From the NCBI GenBank assembly GCA_030628225.1, contig DAOVRJ010000136.1, forward strand, positions 1 to 6,740: DNA of 6,740 nt. Reading direction: 5' to 3'. Each line of letters begins with the position of its first letter. The first letter of the stretch is position 1. The notes below the pieces were generated by a model. The model made no database searches. It saw only the letters and a list, made by a program, of their open reading frames with translations, and was not told the DNA's origin. The position numbers and the translations under genes were made by a program. Source of the stretch: Candidatus Zixiibacteriota bacterium. GTDB taxonomy: Bacteria; SM23-81. This document shows, piece by piece, positions 1 through 5,314 of this stretch.

Positions 1-255
1 ACCCGGACGTGGAAACTCATCGAGGCCAACCAGAACAATCCCCGCGGGCTTCCCTCAACGGCCCTGTTCCATCTGCTGGAAGATCCTCTGGAGAAAAGGA
101 ACCTGGCTCAGCAGCGTCAGGATATGTTAGATCTGCTGCGGCCGAGTCTGGAGGAAAAGCTGGCCCAGGCCCAGGGCGAAGCGGTGGCATCTCAGCAAAG
201 GGATATCGATGAGGCTACCAGGGAGCAATTAAAATCTCTGGGATACACCGAGTAG
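1..255 (+). CDS. Sulfatase-family protein, C-terminal fragment (5' end outside window)
   Basis: An open frame runs in from the left edge and ends at TAG 253-255, giving the last 84 residues. It begins TRTWKLIEAN, continues with LFHLLEDPLEKRNLAQQ and ends EQLKSLGYTE. The pattern 'WKLI ... L(Y/F)xLxxDPxEKxNLA ... EQLxxLGY' is the usual C-terminal end of bacterial arylsulfatase-type proteins of the alkaline phosphatase superfamily. The active-site half, with the formylglycine Cys/Ser and metal ligands, lies outside the window, so neither activity nor substrate can be judged. Between the DP..KRNLA motif and the end there is a charged, probably helical stretch rich in Glu, Gln and Lys. The next gene starts 16 bases downstream on the same strand, which suggests co-transcription. 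Members of this fold also include phosphoethanolamine transferases, so 'sulfatase' here means the fold rather than a proven sulfate-ester substrate. Confidence 0.8.
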   Translation, partial: TRTWKLIEANQNNPRGLPSTALFHLLEDPLEKRNLAQQRQDMLDLLRPSLEEKLAQAQGEAVASQQRDIDEATREQLKSLGYTE

Positions 256-271
256 GTGGTGATGAGCCTCT

Positions 272-1897
272 ATGGAAAACATCCGCAGATTGCTGATCAT
301 CGGCCTGGACGGCGCCACCTTTGACCTCATCGATCCGTGGAGCGCTCAGGGGGAACTCCCCCACATCACCGCGCTCATGAAACGGGGCCTGCGCGCCGAC
401 CTGGAGTCCACCATTCCCCCGGTGACCTTTCCCGCCTGGTCCTCCTTCATGACCGGTAAGAACCCGGGTAAGCATGGCATCTACGATTTCACCCAACGCA
501 TACCCGGACGCTATGGCCTGGAGTTCGCCGGCGCCCGTTCCCGAAAAAGCTCTACTATCTGGAGATTGCTCAGCGAAGGCGGCCGGCGGGTGGGTGTGAT
601 GGGCCTGCCCACCACCTACCCACCTGAGAAGGTCAACGGTTTCATGATCAGCGGGTTCGACTCCCCCGTCTGCACCGGAACCGATCCCTCCTTCGTCTAT
701 CCCCAATCCCTGTTCGCCGAAATCAGGAAACAGGTTGGTCCATACAAGATCACTGATTTTCAACAGTTCCGGGTGGGAAGGGGATGGCACGCCAAAGCGC
801 TTATCAAAATCCGAGAGACACTGGAGCGTAAAGCGGCCATTGCCGCATATCTATTGAAAAAGGAGCCCTGGGATTGCTTTATGGTCCTTTTCGGGGCTTC
901 TGATACCATCTGCCATCACTTCTGGATGTTCCACGATCCCAATTCGCCCCGGCGCCCGGAGAAGTCTGAGGAGAAATTCAAAGAGGCTATCCTCTCCATT
1001 TATAAGCGGCTGGACGCCATTGTCGGCCAGCTCATCTCTCAGGCTCACCCGGGAACAGCGGTGATGATTCTCTCCGATCATGGCTTTGGCGGAACGGGCG
1101 ATAAGGTAGTATATCTGAACCGCTGGCTGGAGAAGGAGGGGCTTTTGAAATTTCGGGGGGGAACCTCAGCAGGTACCTGGGGAGCATCCATCCTGCGGAC
1201 GGCCGGATTGAAACTCCTGCCCCTGGGAATCCAGGAGAACATTTTCCGGAAGAGACCCCGGGTGACCAGCGCGCTCCTCTCCCAAACCCAGATGGGCGGC
1301 ATTGACTGGAGTCAAACCAGAGCTTTCTCCACCGAGATGAACACCTTTCCGGCTATCTGGATCAACTTACAAGGACGGGAGCCCAACGGCATCGTGGCGC
1401 TAGGCCGGGAGTACGAAAAACTGCGCGGGGAGATCATCGCCGCGCTGTCCCGTTTTCTGAACCCGCAGACAGGCCAGCGGGTGGTGCTCAGAACTCACCG
1501 TCGGGAGGAGCTTTATCACGGGGCTTTTATGCAACAAGCTCCCGATCTGGTGCTGGAGCTGAATCTGGATAACGGGTACACCTATACCTGTCTCTCCAGC
1601 CGCGGGCGTCGGGACCGGGGACCTATGCGGACCCTGAGAAAAAACGAACGGGCCGGGGCCAAGGGACAGAGCATGAACGGCAGCCATCGGCGGCGAGGCA
1701 TCATGCTGTTCTCCAATGGCCATAGATCCATGGGCCAACGATTGGGAACTCTCTCTATCATGGATATGGCTCCAACCATCCTTCAATTTCTGGGCCTGCC
1801 GTCGCCCGCCGACATGGATGGACGAGTGGTTCCGGAAATCGCCGGGAGCCAGCCGGACCAGGGAGCGCCAAATGGCACCGCCCACGCTAGCCCATAA
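272..1897 (+). CDS. Alkaline phosphatase superfamily protein, type I phosphodiesterase/nucleotide pyrophosphatase-like
   Basis: A complete 541-residue enzyme-like protein, near the usual size for this group. All seven expected two-metal active-site positions of nucleotide pyrophosphatase/phosphodiesterases can be seen: D13 (in IIGLDGATFD), nucleophile T52 (in PPVTFPAWSSF), D211 and H215 (in ASDTICHH), D269 and H270 (in ILSDHGFGG), and H472 (in NGSHRRRG). The TGKNPGKHGIYDF stretch (about 61-73) is also typical. The family hydrolyses or transfers phosphodiester groups; the substrate here is unknown. No signal peptide or membrane segment is seen, so it is probably cytoplasmic or works at the inner face of the membrane. 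Residues 444-475 form a strongly basic loop just before H472. ATG 272 is the first possible start, because an in-frame TGA lies at 263-265; a modest AGGTGG (254-259) precedes it. The last 26 bases overlap the next gene. Its place before two glycosyltransferases suggests a role in surface glycan or lipid-linked sugar metabolism (inference). Confidence 0.85.
   Translation: MENIRRLLIIGLDGATFDLIDPWSAQGELPHITALMKRGLRADLESTIPPVTFPAWSSFMTGKNPGKHGIYDFTQRIPGRYGLEFAGARSRKSSTIWRLLSEGGRRVGVMGLPTTYPPEKVNGFMISGFDSPVCTGTDPSFVYPQSLFAEIRKQVGPYKITDFQQFRVGRGWHAKALIKIRETLERKAAIAAYLLKKEPWDCFMVLFGASDTICHHFWMFHDPNSPRRPEKSEEKFKEAILSIYKRLDAIVGQLISQAHPGTAVMILSDHGFGGTGDKVVYLNRWLEKEGLLKFRGGTSAGTWGASILRTAGLKLLPLGIQENIFRKRPRVTSALLSQTQMGGIDWSQTRAFSTEMNTFPAIWINLQGREPNGIVALGREYEKLRGEIIAALSRFLNPQTGQRVVLRTHRREELYHGAFMQQAPDLVLELNLDNGYTYTCLSSRGRRDRGPMRTLRKNERAGAKGQSMNGSHRRRGIMLFSNGHRSMGQRLGTLSIMDMAPTILQFLGLPSPADMDGRVVPEIAGSQPDQGAPNGTAHASP
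1860..1865 (+). promoter_or_regulatory. Ribosome binding site deciding the GT2 start
   Basis: AGGGAG lies six bases before ATG 1872, inside the 3' end of the preceding gene. It supports the short, 249-residue form of the glycosyltransferase over the longer open frame starting at 1716. Confidence 0.7.
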
Positions 1898-2621
1898 AAA
1901 AAGGGGGGGCTTGCTGGCTCGCCAAACACCTGCCGTCACCATCTCCGCCATCATGCCGGCCTGTAACGAGGCGCAGAACATCGTCCAGGCTGTGGAAGAC
2001 CTGGCCTCGATCCTCTCAGACCTGGCCCCGGCCTGGGAGATCATCGTGGTGGACGACGGCAGCCGGGACAGCACCGCCTACCTGGTCAAAGGGCTCTCCG
2101 ACAGCACAGGGCATGTCAAACTGGCCAGGCATCCGGTGAATCGAGGATACGGGGCGGCTCTGAAGACGGGCATCGAGCTTGCCCGTCACCAATTGCTCTT
2201 CGTGACGGATGCGGATTTGCAGTTCGACCTCGCCGAGCTGAAAACGGCCCTCCCCCTGGCCCGGGAGTACGACATCGTCCTGGGATACCGCAAGAGACGC
2301 CGGGAACACCTGGGCCGCAGGTTGAACGCACGGTGCTGGGGTGTGCTGATGCGTTGTCTCTTCGGGCTGCACGTTCAGGACATAAATTGTGCTTTTAAGA
2401 TCTTCAACGAGCGGGTCTTCGATCAAATAACCATTCGCTCGCGCGGGGCCATGGTCTACAGCGAGATCCTCATTCTGGCGAAGAAATTAGGCTTCACCAT
2501 CAAGGAGATTCCCGTTACGCACTACCCGCGAAAGCGAGGGCGGCCCAGCGGAGCTAAGCCCAAGACCATCTATCGCGCCTTCTCGGACCTGGCCAGGCTC
2601 TACGCCGATCTGAAGAGCTGA
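1872..2621 (+). CDS. GT2 family glycosyltransferase, polyprenol/dolichyl-phosphate sugar synthase type
   Basis: A 249-residue GT-A fold transferase. The N-terminal nucleotide-binding part reads SAIMPACNEAQNI (about 25-37), followed by EIIVVDDGSRDST (about 56-68) and NRGYGAALKTGI (about 90-101). The metal-binding DXD is D113-A-D115 within TDADLQFD, and an acceptor-side motif QDINCAFKIF follows. The C-terminal PRKRGRPSGAKPKTIYRAF segment resembles the end of the catalytic domain of DPM1-like enzymes, which move a sugar from a nucleotide donor to polyprenyl phosphate. No GtrA-like or other transmembrane tail is present, so it is a stand-alone soluble or peripheral enzyme. The open frame reaches back to 1716, but ATG 1872 is chosen because AGGGAG (1860-1865) sits six bases before it and the longer form would overlap the phosphodiesterase gene for 180 bases. 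The chosen start overlaps that gene by 26 bases, suggesting translational coupling. Codons 9-13 contain an A7G7 tract. Sugar and acceptor are not predictable. Confidence 0.88.
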   Translation: MAPPTLAHKKRGGLLARQTPAVTISAIMPACNEAQNIVQAVEDLASILSDLAPAWEIIVVDDGSRDSTAYLVKGLSDSTGHVKLARHPVNRGYGAALKTGIELARHQLLFVTDADLQFDLAELKTALPLAREYDIVLGYRKRRREHLGRRLNARCWGVLMRCLFGLHVQDINCAFKIFNERVFDQITIRSRGAMVYSEILILAKKLGFTIKEIPVTHYPRKRGRPSGAKPKTIYRAFSDLARLYADLKS

Positions 2622-2643
2622 GTTTTCTCCATGAGGAAGGCTC

Positions 2644-3828
2644 ATGCACAGCTTACGAATCGCCATGGTGGCTCCCTGCCCATTCCCCACTTCTCAGGGA
2701 ACACAGATCCTCATCGGTCAGCTGGTCAGAGCTCTCCGTCGGAGGGGACATCGGGTCTATCTGGTAACTTACCACTATGGGGACAAGAGCTTAAATTGTC
2801 CGGGACCGGTATACCGGTCATGGCGGCTGCCCATCTCCGGCAAGCTGGGATCGGGCCCGTCGCTCCAGAAGCCCATTTTCGACATGCTGCTGGCCATAAA
2901 GCTGGACCAGGTGGTCCAACGGGAGAAAGCCCAGATCATCCACGCCCACAATTACGAGGGGGTGCTGTCGGGTCTGCTGGTCCGCCGATTGCGGAAGGTG
3001 CCTCTGGTCTTTCACACACACAACACGATGACTCACGAACTTCCCTCCTACAGCCGATCCCGGCTGGGCCGGAATCTTGCTGGACGGCTGGGGCGACTGC
3101 TGGATCACCAGTTGCCCCGGCGAGCTGATGCCTGTATTGCCGTCACGCCTGAGATCGCCACTTTTGCCCGTCGACACGGGGCCGCCGCGGAGCGAACCTG
3201 GACCATCCCGCCGGCCATAGACCTGGACCAGTTGGAGATCGACTCGCCGGTCTCCGCCAAAAACAAAGGTAATATGCCCCACCTTCTGTATGCCGGAAAT
3301 CTGGATAACTACCAGAACTTCGGCCTAGTTCTCAAAAGCCTCAAAGAGGTGGTAGCTCATTATCCACACTGTGTCCTGGAGGTAGTGACAAACTCCTCGC
3401 CAACCCGCTTTCGGGTCCAGGCAGAGAAAATGGGCCTGGGGAAAAGGGTACATTTCACTCAGACTACCTCCTTCCGGACCATGGAGAAGTTCTTGTTCGC
3501 CTGTGACCTGGCCCTTTGCCCTCGGGTTTCGCCCTATGGGTTCCCCATCAAGCTGCTGAACTACCTGGCTGCCGGGAAAGCAGTGGTCGTCTGCCAGGGC
3601 TCGGCCAACGGCATCCAGAACATGATCGACGGCTGGGTGGTAAGAGACAATGACGCTCATGCCTTTGCTGGAGCCATCGTGACCCTTCTGGGAAACCATG
3701 AGCTGCGGCGCAAGCTCTCTGAAAACGCTCGCCAGACAGCGCGGGAGAGCTTTTCCTGGAAGCGTTGCATCCCCCGGTACGAGGAGGTTTATCAAACAAT
3801 GTTAGCGGATTGGAGATCTCGATCATGA
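2644..3828 (+). CDS. GT-B glycosyltransferase, GT4-like, with altered EX7E motif
   Basis: A 394-residue two-domain glycosyltransferase. The N-terminal Rossmann domain opens with RIAMVAPCPFPTSQGTQ (5-21) and a helix containing ALRRRGHRVYLVTY. It also has IIHAHNYEG (about 98-106) and VFHTHNTMTHEL (about 122-133), the acceptor-side His motifs of GT4 proteins. The C-terminal donor domain starts around LLYAGNLDNYQN (214-225) and holds SPYGFPIKLLNYLAAGKAVVV (about 296-316), which is where GT4 enzymes carry the EX7E nucleotide-sugar motif. Here both glutamate positions are changed, to Y298 and N306, while the surrounding GFPIKLL.Y.AAGK is kept. A retaining sugar transfer to a lipid or glycan acceptor is expected from the fold; donor and acceptor are unknown. 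ATG 2644 follows GAGGAAGG (2633-2640) and lies 22 bases after the GT2 gene, so the two are probably in one operon. No signal peptide or transmembrane segment is seen. Confidence 0.87.
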   Translation: MHSLRIAMVAPCPFPTSQGTQILIGQLVRALRRRGHRVYLVTYHYGDKSLNCPGPVYRSWRLPISGKLGSGPSLQKPIFDMLLAIKLDQVVQREKAQIIHAHNYEGVLSGLLVRRLRKVPLVFHTHNTMTHELPSYSRSRLGRNLAGRLGRLLDHQLPRRADACIAVTPEIATFARRHGAAAERTWTIPPAIDLDQLEIDSPVSAKNKGNMPHLLYAGNLDNYQNFGLVLKSLKEVVAHYPHCVLEVVTNSSPTRFRVQAEKMGLGKRVHFTQTTSFRTMEKFLFACDLALCPRVSPYGFPIKLLNYLAAGKAVVVCQGSANGIQNMIDGWVVRDNDAHAFAGAIVTLLGNHELRRKLSENARQTARESFSWKRCIPRYEEVYQTMLADWRSRS

Positions 3829-3890
3829 AAAACAGATGGTGTTTATGCGATTTAGCTCTGCTGGTCAAGGAACTCGCAGATATCAACCCT
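3829..3890. other. Convergent intergenic gap, no clear terminator
   Basis: These 62 bases separate the end of the GT-B gene (+) from the end of the FBP aldolase/phosphatase gene (-). I looked for a bidirectional terminator and found only a weak five-base pairing, TGCGA (3846-3850) with TCGCA (3874-3878), and no stem followed directly by a T-run. Termination is therefore either Rho-dependent or not recognisable by eye. A 32-codon open frame beginning at ATG 3825 crosses this gap and is discussed as a finding. Confidence 0.5.
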
Positions 3891-4994
3891 TTATTTCTCT
3901 CGCACCTGAAATTTCTTGTCTAGTTTTTTCATCTTCTCCACGATACCGCCGTATTCCAACTCGCTGTAGGGCAACATTGCCGGGCCGGAGAAACCCTGCC
4001 GGCGGAGCTCGGTGGCTTTACGCGACACCTCGTTGCGCACCCAATCCCAGTAGGGGTGATCGAAGACATCGACAGATTCGGTGAGCTTTCCAGCGTGTAC
4101 GCAAAAGGCCTGACATGTCACCACCGGGGGGCCGTCAAAGTAAGAGATGGTCGAATTTTTCTTCACCGGCATCAGCGGTCCATTATGGCTGCCACGCATG
4201 AAGCCGGCCACAAAATGCCCGATGTTATAGGGGGAAAGCACCTCTCCGGTGGCCGGAAAGCCCCCCTGCACCCTCACAAGCATCACCGGATCGTCTTTGC
4301 CAGTATATTTGCCAGCGATGTTGTGTAATCTCGTGGTGCTCACCGACACTGCCTGATCGCCCGTTTCTCGCGAGTAAATGCTCTCCACCACGAACCGCTC
4401 GTTGTCCCTTAAAAGAGCTGCGATGTCGTAGATCTCCTCCGGTGTGTTGAGCTCGATGACCCGGTCACCCTGGACATAGGAAACATCCATAATCACGAAA
4501 CGGAAGCCCTTGCTCATCTTGGGACTCAAGATCAACCCCGAGTTATGCATGGGATCGGCAAAGCTCAGAAACAGGGGCAAATTATACGCACCGGGGTCAG
4601 TCTTGTCGGCGGCGAAAAATAAAAAGGGCTCGTTGGGCCGCTCCTCGAACTCCAGCTCCGCCACTGCTGGCCCCATACCTTTTACGTTCCCGGAAAAAGC
4701 GTCCTTGAGCAGATCCTGTCCAGCTCCATATAGTCCCTGCTCTTTGGCCACCTCGGTGCCCTCGATAAAAGTGTCCCAAGCCAGTTTGTGAATCTCCTCG
4801 TTCAGCGTTCCTTGATGATGAGAAAACAGAATGGCCACGTCATCCCCGGTTGAGGAAACCCGGCAGTCGGTGAACAGATCGCCCCCTTTGGTCTTCAGGT
4901 ACTCCCGAACCCTCTCCATAAGCCGTTGGCTGGGTTTGATATGGCCGCCGATGCTGCCGATATCGGCCTTGATGATACTCAAGGTGGTATTCAT
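3891..4994 (-). CDS. fbp: Bifunctional fructose-1,6-bisphosphate aldolase/phosphatase (class V FBPase)
   Basis: The 367-residue product is a full-length archaeal-type FBP aldolase/phosphatase. It condenses dihydroxyacetone phosphate with glyceraldehyde 3-phosphate and then removes the C1 phosphate, giving fructose 6-phosphate: an essentially one-way gluconeogenic step in the cytosol. Diagnostic segments include KADIGSIGGHIKPS (9-22, metal ligands D11 and H18), STGDDVAILFSHHQG (48-62, D51 and D52), KDAFSGNVKGMGP (97-109), AADKTDPGAYN (128-138), FADPMHNSGLILSP (145-158) and YFDGPPVV (285-292). The aldolase Schiff-base lysine and its partner tyrosine match K233 and Y230 in KYTGKDDP, with the Y-x-x-K spacing of characterised archaeal enzymes; Y348 near the C-terminus is a further likely catalytic Tyr. 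The frame extends upstream to 5057, but ATG 4994 is preceded six bases away by AAGGAAGGAG, and the family begins close to this point. It is transcribed divergently from rnfC and convergently to the glycosyltransferase. It occurs in archaea and in several anaerobic or thermophilic bacterial lineages. Confidence 0.95.
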   Translation of the reverse strand: MNTTLSIIKADIGSIGGHIKPSQRLMERVREYLKTKGGDLFTDCRVSSTGDDVAILFSHHQGTLNEEIHKLAWDTFIEGTEVAKEQGLYGAGQDLLKDAFSGNVKGMGPAVAELEFEERPNEPFLFFAADKTDPGAYNLPLFLSFADPMHNSGLILSPKMSKGFRFVIMDVSYVQGDRVIELNTPEEIYDIAALLRDNERFVVESIYSRETGDQAVSVSTTRLHNIAGKYTGKDDPVMLVRVQGGFPATGEVLSPYNIGHFVAGFMRGSHNGPLMPVKKNSTISYFDGPPVVTCQAFCVHAGKLTESVDVFDHPYWDWVRNEVSRKATELRRQGFSGPAMLPYSELEYGGIVEKMKKLDKKFQVREK

Positions 4995-5000
4995 AAAGCG

Positions 5001-5010
5001 CTCCTTCCTT
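5001..5010 (-). promoter_or_regulatory. Strong ribosome binding site of fbp
   Basis: On the minus strand AAGGAAGGAG ends six bases before ATG 4994. This near-ideal site selects the 367-residue start over the 388-residue open frame that begins at 5057. Confidence 0.8.
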
Positions 5011-5048
5011 GAGACATAAAGGGAATAGATCCACCTTTCATCGCGGCT

Positions 5049-5058
5049 GGTGATCACC
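5049..5058. repeat. Perfect 10-base palindrome in the fbp leader
   Basis: GGTGATCACC is fully self-complementary. It lies about 45-55 bases downstream of the predicted fbp transcription start and outside any gene. It could be half of an operator or a protein-binding site; chance occurrence cannot be excluded for a 10-base palindrome. Confidence 0.4.
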
Positions 5059-5063
5059 TGAAA

Positions 5064-5120
5064 TTGGCTTTCTCAACAAGTTCCGGCGATGTCACGATGT
5101 TTCATTGAAATTAAAGCCAA
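5064..5120. repeat. 8-base inverted repeat spanning the fbp promoter start
   Basis: TTGGCTTT at 5064-5071 pairs with AAAGCCAA at 5113-5120, with 41 bases between. The right arm overlaps the -10 box and spacer of the predicted fbp promoter and the left arm lies in the leader. This arrangement would suit paired operator sites. The right arm is mostly upstream of the transcript, so an RNA hairpin is unlikely. Confidence 0.35.
5087..5100. repeat. Tandem CGATGT direct repeat at the fbp transcription start
   Basis: CGATGT occurs at 5087-5092 and again at 5095-5100, an 8-base period, just inside the predicted start of the fbp transcript. It may be a regulator half-site pair, but it is short. Confidence 0.3.
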
Positions 5121-5138
5121 CTTGCTCGCAGATGTCAA
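5110..5138 (-). promoter_or_regulatory. Sigma70-type promoter for fbp
   Basis: On the minus strand, -35 TTGACA (5138-5133) is separated by exactly 17 bases from -10 TTTAAT (5115-5110). That is a perfect -35 and five of six consensus bases at -10. The predicted transcription start is near 5103, giving a leader of roughly 108 bases before the fbp start codon. The leader contains a GGTGATCACC palindrome and a tandem CGATGT repeat. Confidence 0.7.
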
Positions 5139-5240
5139 GGGAAAACTTTTCGACTCACCATTTGGTAACTTCCCCGCTCCAGGCCAGTCTTTCCAGGTAT
5201 GGCCCGGATCATCATCTCAAATGATTTTGGCAAAAAAACC

Positions 5241-5269
5241 TTGACCTGCATTCCCTTTTAGTGTAAATT
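5241..5269 (+). promoter_or_regulatory. Sigma70-type promoter for the rnf operon
   Basis: -35 TTGACC (5241-5246), a 17-base spacer and -10 TAAATT (5264-5269), preceded by an A7 run at 5232-5238 that could act as an UP-like element. Transcription would start near 5276, leaving a leader of about 39 bases before ATG 5315. Confidence 0.6.
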
Positions 5270-5314
5270 GATAGTCTTTAGATAACTTAACCACTTCATT
5301 TTTTGGATTCTCAG

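Larger units (their letters stand above)
4995..5314. other. Divergent fbp/rnf control region
   Basis: No gene is visible in these 320 bases. The region is visibly more AT-rich than the flanking genes. It carries an fbp promoter on the minus strand (5110-5138) and an rnf promoter on the plus strand (5241-5269), with about 100 bases between their -35 boxes. Short symmetrical elements in the part between the promoters are ACCA-tt-TGGT (5157-5166), GGCCA/TGGCC (5182-5186 and 5200-5204) and ATCAT-ctcaa-ATGAT (5211-5225). All are individually weak. No riboswitch or small RNA is recognised. Confidence 0.6.

Noticed and set aside
215-790. 191-codon open frame on the minus strand
   Set aside because: It is antisense to the phosphodiesterase-like gene, which carries all its active-site motifs in this stretch.
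1716-1871. Extended N-terminus of the GT2 protein back to ATG 1716
   Set aside because: This would overlap the upstream gene by about 180 bases, add a Trp-rich segment unlike the family and ignore the good ribosome binding site before ATG 1872.
1400-2074. Long 224-codon open frame on the minus strand
   Set aside because: It is antisense to the phosphodiesterase-like and GT2 genes, whose motifs are unmistakable; its translation is low-complexity in character and matches no family I recognise.
2631-3128. 165-codon open frame on the plus strand overlapping the GT-B gene
   Set aside because: It is a frame-shifted shadow of the GT-B gene; the product is Pro/Gly/Ser-rich with no motif.
3846-3878. 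Possible bidirectional terminator hairpin
   Set aside because: Only five bases pair across a 23-base loop and no T-run follows on either strand.
3914-3930. GAAATTTC followed by a T6 run as a terminator for the glycan operon
   Set aside because: The palindrome has no room for a loop, is AT-only in its core, and lies inside the fbp coding region.
4995-5057. Upstream extension of fbp to ATG 5057
   Set aside because: The 21 extra residues are not part of the family N-terminus, and a very strong ribosome binding site directly precedes ATG 4994.
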